DNA of 64,000 nt. Source: Microbacterium kyungheense. Lineage in GTDB: Bacteria; Actinomycetota; Actinomycetes; Actinomycetales; Microbacteriaceae. Location of the stretch: assembly GCF_006783905.1 (NCBI RefSeq), contig NZ_VFPE01000001.1, positions 620,001 to 684,000 on the forward strand. The letters are read 5' to 3'. The notes under the pieces are model-generated. The model was given only the letters and a program-made list of their open reading frames with translations, made no database searches and had not been told where the DNA came from. Position 1 is the first letter of the stretch; each line of letters begins with the position of its first letter. Both the position numbers and the translations under genes were made by a program. Positions 33,467-41,796 of this stretch are shown piece after piece.

Positions 33467-34344
33467 TGGACCGACTGCTGTTCCTCTTCGCGACCGGCCT
33501 CGCGCGCGGTGCGATCTTCGCGCTGTTCGCGCTGTCGCTCGTGCTCATCTGGCGCGCGGCGCGCATCGTCAACTTCGCGCAGGGCGCCATGGCGCTCGTC
33601 GCCGCGTACATCGCCTTCGCCGTCACCGGGTTCACCGGTTCGTACTGGGCGGGCCTGGCGGCCGGGCTCATCGCCGGCGCCGCGATCGGGTTCGGCGTCG
33701 AGCGCGGCCTCATGCGCTTCGCCCCGCACAGCAGCCCGCTCGCGGGGGTGATCGTGGCGATCGGGCTCGTCATGGTGCTGCAGTCGCTGCTCGGCATCCT
33801 CTTCGGCGCGCAGTACCGGCCCATGCGCCCGCCGTTCGACGACAGCCCCATCATCGTCGGCGGCGTGCCGCTGCTCTCGCCGTACGACGTGTTCGTGCTC
33901 GTCGTCGCACTGGTCGTCATGGCGGGGCTCGCGCTGCTGTTCACGCGCACCTCGCTCGGCCTGCAGCTGCGTGCGTCCGCGTTCGCGCCGGAGGTGTCGC
34001 GCGTGCTCGGCGTGCGGGTCAACCGCATGGTGACGATCGGATGGATGCTGTCGGCCGCGGTCGCCGCGCTCGCAGCGCTGCTGCTCGTCCCCACCGAGCT
34101 CGGCCTCAACCCGCACGCGACCGACATGCTCTTCGTCTACGCGTTCGCGGTAGCCGTCGTCGGCGGGCTCGACTCCCCGGTCGGAGCGCTCGTGGGCGGC
34201 CTGGTCGTCGGAGTCGCGATGACGCTGGTCACCGGATACCTCGGTGCGACCGTCGCCCCGATCGGCGTCCTCGTCCTGCTGGTCGCGGTGCTGCTGCTGC
34301 GGCCGGGCGGGATGTTCTCGCTGCGAGAGGCGCGCAGCGCATGA
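33466..34344 (+). CDS. Branched-chain-type ABC transporter permease (LivH-like)
   Basis: A 292-residue membrane protein with about eight hydrophobic helices. The N-terminal G-L-A-R-G-A-I-F-A-L-F-A-L-S and I-V-N-F-A-Q-G-A-M-A stretches are diagnostic of LivH. A cytoplasmic loop with G-L-Q-L-R-A-S-A-F and R-V-L-G-V docks the ATPase. One-base overlap with the preceding gene and ATGA overlap with the next. Confidence 0.94.
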   Translation: MDRLLFLFATGLARGAIFALFALSLVLIWRAARIVNFAQGAMALVAAYIAFAVTGFTGSYWAGLAAGLIAGAAIGFGVERGLMRFAPHSSPLAGVIVAIGLVMVLQSLLGILFGAQYRPMRPPFDDSPIIVGGVPLLSPYDVFVLVVALVVMAGLALLFTRTSLGLQLRASAFAPEVSRVLGVRVNRMVTIGWMLSAAVAALAALLLVPTELGLNPHATDMLFVYAFAVAVVGGLDSPVGALVGGLVVGVAMTLVTGYLGATVAPIGVLVLLVAVLLLRPGGMFSLREARSA

Positions 34345-35597
34345 CCGCGCGCACCACGCTGCGGCGTGGCATCCCTCGCACCCTCGCCCTCGGGGCGCTG
34401 CTCACCCTGCTCGCGATCGGCGGCACATTCCTGCTCGACCCGTACCGCAACTTCCAGCTCGCGACCGTGGCGGCGTACTTCTGCGCCACGGCCGGTCTCA
34501 CGGTGCTCATCGGCCGTTCGGGTCAGCTCTCACTCGGGCAGGCGGCGCTCATGGCCGCCGGCGGCTACGGCTACGCGCTGACGGCGAATGCGATGACGGA
34601 TGCCGGGGCGACCGGCATCCCGCGATTCCTGGTGTCGCTGCTGGCGGCCATGGCGACCGCCGGCGTGCTCGGCTGGCTGCTGGGCCTCGCCGCCGCCCGG
34701 CTGCGCGGACCCTATCTCGCCGGGGTCACGCTGGCCCTCGTCATCGCGGTGCCCGCGGTCGCCGCCGTGTTCTCGGGAGTGCTCCGCGGCGACCAGGGCG
34801 TGCAGATCGCCTACGACGGGATGCCGCCCCTGCTCGAACGGCTCATCGCCGTGGAGCAGTGGCAGGCGTGGGTCGCGATCCTCGTCGCCGGCGTGGTCGT
34901 GACCGGTCTCGCCGTCTACGCGAGCGGGCGCACCGGCCTGCGCGTGCGCGCCGTGCGCGACGACGAGACCGCCGCGCGCCTGAACGGCGTGCGGCCCGGA
35001 CGCGTGAAGGTGGGCGCGTTCACCGTCAGCTCCGTCGCCGCGGGCGCCGGCGGCGCCGTGCTGTGCTTCGTGAGCCAGTCCGTCAGCCCCGGCGCGTACA
35101 CCCTCGCGTTCTCGCTGCTGCTCGTCGTGGCGGTCGTGCTCGGTGGCCTCGGCAGCATCGGCGGCGCCGCGATCGGGTCGGCGCTCATCGTGCTGCTGCC
35201 GTGGGTGCTCGGCGTCGCCGCCGACGCGCTGCCGCTGCCCGCCGACGTGCAGCAGCGGCTGTCGGGCAACCTCTCGATCCTCGTCTTCGGCCTGCTGCTC
35301 ATCGTCGTGACGCTGCTGCGGCCCGGCGGCCTCGCGAGCCTGCGCCCCCACCGCGCCCGCCGGAACAGCGCAGCGACGGACGCCCGCCGCGTCGACGACC
35401 CGCCGGATCCGCACGGATCCGCCCGCGCGCGCACCCCGCGGTCGAGCCAGGGACCGGCCGTCGAGCCGGTCGCGCAGCCGACGGAGCCGGGAAAGACCGG
35501 GGAGCGGGGAGAGCCGGGCGGTGGCGGGGCGCAGCATCCGGAACCCGCTCTCGAACCCGCACGATCCGCACCACCCACACCACACAGAAAGAGGTGA
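34341..35597 (+). CDS. Branched-chain-type ABC transporter permease (LivM-like) with long tail
   Basis: A 418-residue permease. The membrane part (residues 1-335) has L-S-L-G-Q-A-A-L-M-A-A-G-G-Y and R-L-N-G-V-R-P-G-R-V-K, typical of LivM. After L-L-R-P-G-G-L-A-S-L-R-P comes an unusual tail of roughly 85 residues, hydrophilic and rich in Arg, Pro, Gly and Glu, ending in T-P-H-R-K-R. I chose ATG 34341 for its ATGA overlap with livH-like; a far longer upstream frame is not coding. The tail is not part of the usual family length (about 320-350). Confidence 0.9.
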   Translation: MTARTTLRRGIPRTLALGALLTLLAIGGTFLLDPYRNFQLATVAAYFCATAGLTVLIGRSGQLSLGQAALMAAGGYGYALTANAMTDAGATGIPRFLVSLLAAMATAGVLGWLLGLAAARLRGPYLAGVTLALVIAVPAVAAVFSGVLRGDQGVQIAYDGMPPLLERLIAVEQWQAWVAILVAGVVVTGLAVYASGRTGLRVRAVRDDETAARLNGVRPGRVKVGAFTVSSVAAGAGGAVLCFVSQSVSPGAYTLAFSLLLVVAVVLGGLGSIGGAAIGSALIVLLPWVLGVAADALPLPADVQQRLSGNLSILVFGLLLIVVTLLRPGGLASLRPHRARRNSAATDARRVDDPPDPHGSARARTPRSSQGPAVEPVAQPTEPGKTGERGEPGGGGAQHPEPALEPARSAPPTPHRKR

Positions 35598-35599
35598 CC

Positions 35600-36886
35600 A
35601 TGTCACAGCACACCTTCACCCGCCGCGTCGCCGCGACGGTCGGCGCCGCCGTCGTCGTCGTCGCGCTCGCGGGGTGCAGCACCCCGGCCGCCCCGAGCGC
35701 GGGCGACGAGGACGTGCCCGGCGTCAGCGACGACACCGTGACGATCGGCACGCACACGCCGCTCACGGGCCCCGCCGCCGCGGGGTACTCGTCGATCTCG
35801 GCCGCCGCGACCGCGTACTTCGCGTACCTGAACGACAAGGGCGGCGTGCACGGCCGCACGATCGACTACATCGTGAAGGACGACGGCTACAACCCGGCGA
35901 CCACGCAGACCGTGGTGCGCGAGCTCGTACAGGAGGACGAGGTGTTCGCCATCGTCAACGGCCTCGGAACCCCGACGCACACGGCTGTGCTCGACTACCT
36001 CACCCAGAACGAGGTGCCCGACCTGTTCGTCGCGTCGGGGTCGACGAGCTGGAACCAGCCCGAGAAGTATCCGTACACGTTCGGGTTCAACGCCGACTAC
36101 GTCGTCGAGGGTGCCGCGCTCGCGCAGTACGCGGCCGACGAGTACCCCGACAAGGTCGTGTGCCTGCTCGGCCAGGACGACGACTTCGGCGACGAGATGA
36201 TCGAGGGTGCGGAGCTCGCCCTCGGCGCCGACGGCCTCGCGCACGTCGAGCGCTACTCGGTGTCGAACCAGGACGTCGCGGCGCAGATCGGCGCCCTCAA
36301 GGCCGCCGGGTGCGAGATCAACATCCTCGGCACGATCAACGGCTTCACCGCGCTCGCGCTCGGCACGGCCGCGCAGCTCGGGTGGTTCCCGATGTGGTTC
36401 TCGTCGTCGTCCGGCGCGGACTACCCCACGCTGGTCGGCTACCTCGGCGAGGAGGTCGGCCCGAAGCTGCTGCAGGGGCTCGTCGGCACGAACTACCTGC
36501 CCTCGCTCGGCGGCGACTCGGACTGGGTGTCGCTGTTCCGTCAGATCAACGACGACTACAACGACGGTGCCCCGTTCGACGGCAACACCATCTACGGCAT
36601 GAGCGTCGCCTACCTGTTCGCCGAGGCGCTCGAAGCCGCCGGTGAGAACCCGACCCGCGAGTCGCTCGTCGAGGCCGTCGCGTCCGGCGACCTCGCCGGC
36701 AACGGCATCCTTCCGCTCTCGTTCGGCGAAGACAGCCACGCGGCCTACCTCGGCGTCGGCATCACCGCCGTCGACCAGGGCGTGCAGGACTACGTCGGCG
36801 CCACCTACGCGGTCGACGGCGGCTCCGTGACCTCGGTCGACCCCGCGCCGGTCGCACTCTCGGCCGAGGGTGTGCCCGGCAGCTGA
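35600..36886 (+). CDS. Branched-chain-type ABC transporter substrate-binding lipoprotein (LivK-like)
   Basis: A 428-residue lipoprotein: basic start, hydrophobic core and lipobox L-A-G-C near residues 24-27. The mature protein follows the periplasmic-binding type 1 fold: T-I-G-T-H-T-P-L-T-G-P-A-A-A-G-Y, then K-G-G-V-H-G-R-T-I-D and the family F-A-I-V-N-G-L-G-T-P hinge. Ligands of this fold include amino acids, aromatic acids, amides and steroid-like acids; context suggests an organic acid. It begins 2 bases after the LivM-like stop, with AAAGAGG upstream, and is followed by a strong terminator. Confidence 0.92.
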   Translation: MSQHTFTRRVAATVGAAVVVVALAGCSTPAAPSAGDEDVPGVSDDTVTIGTHTPLTGPAAAGYSSISAAATAYFAYLNDKGGVHGRTIDYIVKDDGYNPATTQTVVRELVQEDEVFAIVNGLGTPTHTAVLDYLTQNEVPDLFVASGSTSWNQPEKYPYTFGFNADYVVEGAALAQYAADEYPDKVVCLLGQDDDFGDEMIEGAELALGADGLAHVERYSVSNQDVAAQIGALKAAGCEINILGTINGFTALALGTAAQLGWFPMWFSSSSGADYPTLVGYLGEEVGPKLLQGLVGTNYLPSLGGDSDWVSLFRQINDDYNDGAPFDGNTIYGMSVAYLFAEALEAAGENPTRESLVEAVASGDLAGNGILPLSFGEDSHAAYLGVGITAVDQGVQDYVGATYAVDGGSVTSVDPAPVALSAEGVPGS

Positions 36887-36900
36887 TCCCCCCGGCGACG

Positions 36901-36931
36901 CGGCCCGGACCCCTTCGTGGGGTCCGGGCCG
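36901..36931 (+). terminator. Terminator of the transporter operon
   Basis: CGGCCCGGACCCC (36901-36913) pairs perfectly with GGGGTCCGGGCCG (36919-36931) around TTCGT, followed by TTTCGTC. It lies 14 bases after the substrate-binding gene. Confidence 0.85.
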
Positions 36932-36962
36932 TTTCGTCGCTCCGTCCCACTCCCGCCCCATC

Positions 36963-37039
36963 CCTCAACAGGTCAACCGGGCCTCATCAGGACGGATTGG
37001 GCTGGTTCATCCTGTAGAAGCCCGGTTGACCTGTTGAGG
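36963..37039. repeat. Dispersed hairpin element, family A copy 2
   Basis: CCTCAACAGGTCAACCGGG (36963-36981) pairs perfectly over 19 bp with CCCGGTTGACCTGTTGAGG (37021-37039). The middle has CAGGA and TCCTG able to extend the stem. It lies in the 400-base gap between two convergent operons, beyond the terminator, together with copy 3; nothing coding is seen there. Confidence 0.9.
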
Positions 37040-37168
37040 AGGGGTGGATGCCGTGACTCGGCGTTCGGTGCGGACCCTGGTGGACAGGCGAGTCGCCCGG
37101 CGCGGGGTCTTCGCGGTCGGGCGCGGCTGCCGGCATCCACTGCACCATGCCCGAACCGCACCCGTCGC

Positions 37169-37241
37169 TCAACAGGTCAACCGGGCTTCATCAGGACGAA
37201 ATCGACCGATTCCTCCTGCACAGGCCCGGTTGACCTGTTGA
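37169..37241. repeat. Dispersed hairpin element, family A copy 3
   Basis: TCAACAGGTCAACCGGG (37169-37185) pairs over 17 bp with CCCGGTTGACCTGTTGA (37225-37241). Between the arms are CAGGACGAAATCG and CGATTCCTCCTG, an inner imperfect stem. The copy lies 130 bases from copy 2, in the same orientation, with a similar but not identical middle. Confidence 0.9.
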
Positions 37242-37286
37242 ACAAGGGTGGATGCTGCGCGCCGAGCGCGCCGCAGCGCCGCGGTG

Positions 37287-38867
37287 TTAGCTCACCGGCG
37301 TGAACTGCGCCACGAGGTCGCGCTTGAGCACCTTGCCGCTGGCGCCGAGGGGCAGCGACGACACGACGTGCACCACGCGAGGGTACTTGTACGCGGCGAT
37401 GCGCTCGCGCGCGAAGGCCACGACATCCTCGGGCTCGAGGGCGACGCCGTCGTGGGCGACCACCGCGGCGTGCACCTCCTGGCCGCGCACGTCGTCGGCG
37501 ACGCCGAACACCGCGGCGACCGCGATCCCGGGGTGCCGCGCGAGCACGGCCTCGACCTCGGTGGGGTACACGTTGTACCCGGAGCGGACGATCATGTCCT
37601 TCTTGCGGTCGACGATCGTGAGCACGCCGTCGACGTACGTCCCGAGGTCCCCGGTGCGGAACCAGCCGTCGACGACGGCGTCGGCGGAGGCATCCGCTCG
37701 CCCGAGGTATCCCTTGAAGAGGTTGTGCCCGCGCACCACGATCTCGCCGAGCGCTTCGGGGCGCTCGAGGAGCACGACGGCCTGGTCCACGTCGGGGTCG
37801 GCGATCGCGACGTCGACGCCCCAGAGCGCCCGGCCGACGGTCCCGGGCCGGATCGGCTGCCGGAGCGGATTGGACGACACCGTCGGCGCGGTCTCGGTGA
37901 GCCCGTACCCCTCGTGGACGTCGGCGCCGAACGCGTCGCGGAAGGCCTCGAGCACGGCGACCGGCAGGGCCGCACCGCCCGAGACGGCGTACCGCAGCGG
38001 CGGGCGGGACGCGGAGCGGCGCGCGGCCTCGAGCATGCCGACGTACATCGTGGGCACGGCGGTGAACACCGTCGCGCCGAGCGCCGCGGTGAGGGCGAGG
38101 GCCTCGTCGGGGTCGAAGCGGGGGAGCAGGATGACGGATGCCCCCACCCGCAGCGCGATGTTCATCACGGCCGTCTGGCCGAAGGTGTGGAAGAGCGGCA
38201 GCCCGCCGAACACGATGTCATCGGCGCGCAGGTCGAACGCGTCGATGAGGGTGGTGTGCACCTGCTCGACGATGGACAGGTGCGACCCCACCGCGCCCTT
38301 GGGGGTTCCGGTCGTGCCGCTCGTGTAGAGGATGGTCGCGGCGTCGAGCGGGTTCGCCGGCTCGTGGCGGGCGATCGGCGTCGCTGCGGCGGCCTCGGCC
38401 TCCAGCCGTGGCAGCGCCGGGTCCGCCGAAGCGGGCAGCAGCACCGTGACCAGGGGCACACCGGCCGTGGCGGCGGCCGGTGCCGCCTCACCGAGCAGCG
38501 GCGCGGCGGCCACGACCAGGTCGGCCCCGGAGTCCCGCAGCACGTACGCGATCTCGTCGGCCTTCAGCAGCAGGTGCACCGGCACCACGATCGCGCCGAG
38601 CGACAGCACGGCGTAGTACACGCGAGCGAAATCGGGCACGTTCGGCACGATCATCGCCACGCGGTCGCCGCGTCCGACACCCCGTGCACGCAGGGCGCCG
38701 GCGTACGCGCGCGTCTGGTCCCACAGCTCGCGATAGGTCGTGGTCGTGCCGGCGAAGTGCAGCGCCGGGCGGTCCGCGTGGCGGACGGCCGACTCGGCCA
38801 GGATGCTCGCGACCGACAGCGTCGCGAAGCCCTGCCCGTCGATCGCGGGGTCGGTGGGGTGGTTCAT
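37287..38867 (-). CDS. Acyl-CoA ligase (AMP-forming)
   Basis: A 526-residue ANL-family enzyme that activates a carboxylic acid with ATP and CoA. Motifs: Y-T-S-G-T-T-G-T-P-K-G (near residue 180), G-Y-G-L-T-E-T, D-G-W-F-R-T-G-D-L-G, and the C-terminal hinge D-R-K-K-D-M-I-V-R-S-G-Y-N-V-Y-P with the catalytic Lys in G-K-V-L-K-R-D-L. The start at 38867 has GAAGGAG nearby. Length and sequence suit a medium- or branched-chain acid. It is the third gene of the operator C operon, after the kinase and acyl-CoA dehydrogenase genes, with an 80-base gap before it. Confidence 0.94.
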   Translation of the reverse strand: MNHPTDPAIDGQGFATLSVASILAESAVRHADRPALHFAGTTTTYRELWDQTRAYAGALRARGVGRGDRVAMIVPNVPDFARVYYAVLSLGAIVVPVHLLLKADEIAYVLRDSGADLVVAAAPLLGEAAPAAATAGVPLVTVLLPASADPALPRLEAEAAAATPIARHEPANPLDAATILYTSGTTGTPKGAVGSHLSIVEQVHTTLIDAFDLRADDIVFGGLPLFHTFGQTAVMNIALRVGASVILLPRFDPDEALALTAALGATVFTAVPTMYVGMLEAARRSASRPPLRYAVSGGAALPVAVLEAFRDAFGADVHEGYGLTETAPTVSSNPLRQPIRPGTVGRALWGVDVAIADPDVDQAVVLLERPEALGEIVVRGHNLFKGYLGRADASADAVVDGWFRTGDLGTYVDGVLTIVDRKKDMIVRSGYNVYPTEVEAVLARHPGIAVAAVFGVADDVRGQEVHAAVVAHDGVALEPEDVVAFARERIAAYKYPRVVHVVSSLPLGASGKVLKRDLVAQFTPVS

Positions 38868-38947
38868 CACGGTCTCCTTCGACCTTCGTGGGGGGTGGAT
38901 GCCGCGGCCCCGGGCCGCGCGTCGGGCAGGGGCGGCGGCATCCTTCT

Positions 38948-40150
38948 TCATGAGCGCAGCTGGGCGCGCCCGAGGCTCGCCAGATGCACTTCGTCTGGAC
39001 CGTCCGCGATGCGCAGCGACCGGATGCCGGCGTACAGCTCGGCGAGCGGGGTGTCGGACGAGACCCCGGCGCCGCCGTGCAGCTGGATCGCCCGGTCGAT
39101 GATCTGCTGCACGGCGCGCGGCACGGCGATCTTGATCGCCTGGATCTCGGTCATCGCGTGGCGGTTGCCGACGGTGTCCATGAGCCACGCGGTCTTGAGC
39201 ACGAGCAGGCGCAGCGACTCCAGCTGGATGCGCGCCTCGGCGATCCACTCGCGGACGACCCCCTGCTCGGCGAGCGCGCCGCCGAACGCGTGGCGTTCCG
39301 CGGCGCGCGCGATCATGAGCGCGAGAGCCCGCTCGCCCATGCCGAGCGCGCGCATGCAGTGGTGGATGCGGCCCGGGCCGAGGCGCGCCTGGGCGATCGC
39401 GAAGCCCTCGCCCTCGCCGGCGATGAGGTTCGCCGCCGGCACGCGGACGTCGTCGAACGCGACCTCGGCGTGTCCGCCGTGGTCGCGGTCGTCGTAGCCG
39501 AACACCGTGAGCGGTCGGACGATCCGTACGCCGGGAGTGTCTCGCGGAACGAGGATCATCGACTGCTGGCGGTGGCGGGCCGCATCCGGATCGGTCTTGC
39601 CCATGACGATGAAGATCGCCGCGTCGGGATTCATCGCGCCGGTCGACCACCACTTGCGGCCGGTGATGACGTAGTGGTCGCCGTCGCGCCGGATGCGCGT
39701 GCCGATGTTCGTGGCGTCCGACGAGGCGACGTCGGGCTCGGTCATGCAGAACGCCGAGCGGATGCGCGCCTCCAGCAGCGGCTCGAGCCACTGCTCCTGC
39801 TGGGCGGGCGTGCCGAACTCGTTCAGCACCTCCATGTTGCCGGTGTCGGGCGCGGCGCAGTTGAACGCGGCCGGCGCGAGCCGCGGGCTCCAGCCGGTCA
39901 CCTCGGCCACGGGTGCGTACTGCAGGTTGTTCAGTCCGGCGCCGCGTTCGCCGGGCAGGAACAGGTTCCACAGGCCCCGTGCGCGCGCCTCGCGCTGCAG
40001 GTCGCGCACGATCGGGCGCACGCCCCACTCATCTGGGGTCGCGGCGAGCTGCGCGTCGAGCACGGGCTCGGCGGGCAGGACGAACTCGTCGAGGAAGGCG
40101 CGGGCGCGCTCCGAGTACTCGTGGGCCGTGGCGTCCGGAGCGAAGTCCAT
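38948..40150 (-). CDS. Acyl-CoA dehydrogenase, ACAD10/11-like partner of the kinase
   Basis: A 400-residue FAD enzyme. Features: F-C-M-T-E-P-D-V-A-S-S-D-A-T-N, K-W-W-S-T-G-A-M-N-P, and a C-terminal H-G-G-A-G-V-S-S-D-T-P-L. The R-I-H-H-C-M-R-A-L-G-M region is typical of the ACAD10/11/FadE-type branch that occurs with APH-like kinases. Its start overlaps the kinase stop by one base (TGATG), so they are co-translated. By analogy with LvaC and ACAD10/11 it may eliminate phosphate from a 4-phosphoacyl-CoA rather than, or besides, oxidising acyl-CoA; this is inference. Confidence 0.92.
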   Translation of the reverse strand: MDFAPDATAHEYSERARAFLDEFVLPAEPVLDAQLAATPDEWGVRPIVRDLQREARARGLWNLFLPGERGAGLNNLQYAPVAEVTGWSPRLAPAAFNCAAPDTGNMEVLNEFGTPAQQEQWLEPLLEARIRSAFCMTEPDVASSDATNIGTRIRRDGDHYVITGRKWWSTGAMNPDAAIFIVMGKTDPDAARHRQQSMILVPRDTPGVRIVRPLTVFGYDDRDHGGHAEVAFDDVRVPAANLIAGEGEGFAIAQARLGPGRIHHCMRALGMGERALALMIARAAERHAFGGALAEQGVVREWIAEARIQLESLRLLVLKTAWLMDTVGNRHAMTEIQAIKIAVPRAVQQIIDRAIQLHGGAGVSSDTPLAELYAGIRSLRIADGPDEVHLASLGRAQLRS

Positions 40151-41235
40151 CAGTGCACCTCTCTGCGGGGCTCGGCAGTCGGTGTGTCGCGTGTGCGTGC
40201 GTCGAGCGTGCGGCGGCCGAGCACGGCGAGCGGCTCCACGAGCGCGCCCATGCGCTCGAAGCCCTCGCCGACGGTCGCGCCGGCCTGGTACCGGTAGTGG
40301 ATGCCCTCGAGGATCACCGCGAGCTTGTACGCGGCGAACGCGCGGTACCACCGCAGGTCGGGCACGGCGATGCCGGCGTGCTCGGCATACGCGTCGACGA
40401 CCTCGTCGAAGGTCGCGTAGCCGGCGTCGGGGTCGACGGCGCTCGGCACCGCCCCGTCGCCGCCCGGCAGATCGGCGATGTTCCAGTACAGCGCCAGGAT
40501 GCCGAGGTCGACGAGCGGGTCGCCGAGTGTGGCCATCTCCCAGTCGAGGATCGCCGAGACGCGGGGCGCCCCGCCGTCGTCGACCACAAGTGCGTTGTCG
40601 AGGCGATAGTCGCCGTGCACGATCCCTGACCGAGCGGAGTCCGGGATGCCGGCGGCCAGACCCTCCTGCAGCCGATCCAGGTTCAGCGTCTCGCGCGACC
40701 GCGACGCGTCGAGCTGCCGCCGCCAGGTGGCGAGCTGGCGCAGCAGGTAGCCGTCGGGTCGGCCGAAGTCGCCGAGGCCCGCGGCTGCCGGATCGACCGC
40801 ATGCAGATCGGCGAGGTGCCGGGCGAGGTCGAGGCTCAGCCCCCGGAGTGCCTCGGGCCCGTAGGCGGCGTTCTGCGCACGGTGGGCCAGCACCCGGCCC
40901 GGGGCTCGCTCCATCACGAAGAACACGGTGCCCGTCACGCTGCCCTGTGCGGTGTCGTCGACGACGTCGATCGCCCGGGGGACGGGGACCGCCGTGCCGG
41001 CGAGCGCCGAGATGACGCGATGCTCGCGCCGCATGTCGTGCGCGCTCGACAGCACGTGGCCGAGCGGCGGGCGTCGCACGATCAGCGGGACGGCCGCGCC
41101 GTCCACGGCGTAGGTGAGGTTGCTGCGGCCACCGGCGATGACGGTCGCGGTGAGCTCGCCGCGCGCCAGATCGGGGTGGGCCTCGGCCAGCCAGGCGCTC
41201 AGGCCGCCGGCATCCATTCCCGGAACTGCGGTCAT
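40150..41235 (-). CDS. APH-family phosphotransferase (ACAD-associated kinase)
   Basis: A 361-residue protein kinase-like-fold phosphotransferase. The nucleotide-binding G-G-R-S-N-L-T-Y is near the N terminus. The catalytic loop is H-G-D-Y-R-L-D-N near residue 206 (Brenner motif H-x-D-x-x-x-x-N), and the metal-binding part reads I-L-D-W-E-M-A-T-L-G-D-P. I chose ATG 41235 because GGAAAGAG precedes it and the longer frame to 41307 would overlap operator C. It resembles the kinases fused to or next to acyl-CoA dehydrogenases (LvaA, ACAD10/11 kinase domain), which phosphorylate 4-hydroxyacyl-CoA, rather than an antibiotic-resistance enzyme. Confidence 0.9.
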   Translation of the reverse strand: MTAVPGMDAGGLSAWLAEAHPDLARGELTATVIAGGRSNLTYAVDGAAVPLIVRRPPLGHVLSSAHDMRREHRVISALAGTAVPVPRAIDVVDDTAQGSVTGTVFFVMERAPGRVLAHRAQNAAYGPEALRGLSLDLARHLADLHAVDPAAAGLGDFGRPDGYLLRQLATWRRQLDASRSRETLNLDRLQEGLAAGIPDSARSGIVHGDYRLDNALVVDDGGAPRVSAILDWEMATLGDPLVDLGILALYWNIADLPGGDGAVPSAVDPDAGYATFDEVVDAYAEHAGIAVPDLRWYRAFAAYKLAVILEGIHYRYQAGATVGEGFERMGALVEPLAVLGRRTLDARTRDTPTAEPRREVH

Positions 41236-41276
41236 CGTCGACTCTTTCCACGCCCCATCGGTGGGCCGCAGGATCA

Positions 41277-41296
41277 GCATACCGGATGGTCGGTTT
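41277..41296. promoter_or_regulatory. Operator site C of the kinase/ACAD/ligase operon
   Basis: GCATACCGGATGGTCGGTTT, reverse orientation of the shared dyad, 18 of 20 identical to site A. On the minus strand TATGCT (complement of 41276-41281) is a good -10 box overlapping the dyad, giving a leader of about 33 bases before the kinase ATG. Confidence 0.78.
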
Positions 41297-41379
41297 GTCG
41301 CGGACATCGGCGCCTGCGCGCGTGCGCTTCGTCTCGCTGGCGCTCGCTCAGCGACCGGGAATCGAGAGGCGGGGCCGCG

Positions 41380-41796
41380 TCAGGCGCTCATGCCGCGCGT
41401 TGCGAGCGCCGCGCGGATGGATGCCGGCACCGGCGTCGGGCGGCGGGTCGCGGCATCCACGAACACGTGCACGAACCGTCCCGTCGCGATCTCGTCGTCG
41501 GTGCCGGCGCGCAGGATCGCAAGGGCCCACGTGATGCTCGTCGTCCCGAGGCGTTCGACGCCGATGCCGACCTCGAGCGGCTCGGGGAACCCGGCCGACG
41601 CGCGGAACTCGCACGATGACGCGGCGCACAGGGCGATGGCGGCACCCCCCACGGGCTCCAGGCCGCCCTCCCGGATCATGAACGCGTTCACGGCGGTGTC
41701 CATCGCGGCGTAGTACACGGTGTTGTTGAGGTGGCCGTACTGGTCGTTGTCGTTCCAGCGCGTCGCGAACGGCTCGCGCACGGCGAAGCCCGGCAT
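41380..41796 (-). CDS. Acyl-CoA thioesterase (YbgC/4HBT hotdog family)
   Basis: A 138-residue hotdog-fold protein. The N-terminal F-A-T-R-W-N-D-N-D-Q-Y-G-H-L-N-N-T-V-Y-Y motif with the catalytic Asp and following H-L-N-N is diagnostic of 4-hydroxybenzoyl-CoA thioesterase relatives. It starts in the stop codon of the TetR gene (TGATG), so the two form an operon. It would release free acids from CoA thioesters, perhaps as a safety valve or to recycle CoA. Confidence 0.92.
   Translation of the reverse strand: MPGFAVREPFATRWNDNDQYGHLNNTVYYAAMDTAVNAFMIREGGLEPVGGAAIALCAASSCEFRASAGFPEPLEVGIGVERLGTTSITWALAILRAGTDDEIATGRFVHVFVDAATRRPTPVPASIRAALATRGMSA

Noticed and set aside
33372..34340. An upstream in-frame extension of the LivM-like gene and similar extensions of the regulator, SDR, ligase and thioesterase genes.
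   Set aside because: The extra sequence is a shadow of the preceding gene in another frame. The ATGA/GTGA overlaps and ribosome sites mark the true starts.
36963..37241. Two nearby similar repeats that could suggest a CRISPR-like array.
   Set aside because: There are only two copies, each an inverted repeat with its own middle, and a third copy lies 28 kb away. There is no regular repeat-spacer pattern and no cas gene.
40150..41235. Aminoglycoside resistance phosphotransferase.
   Set aside because: The fold motifs fit the APH family, but translational coupling to an acyl-CoA dehydrogenase and the shared catabolic operator point to the ACAD-associated kinase group.
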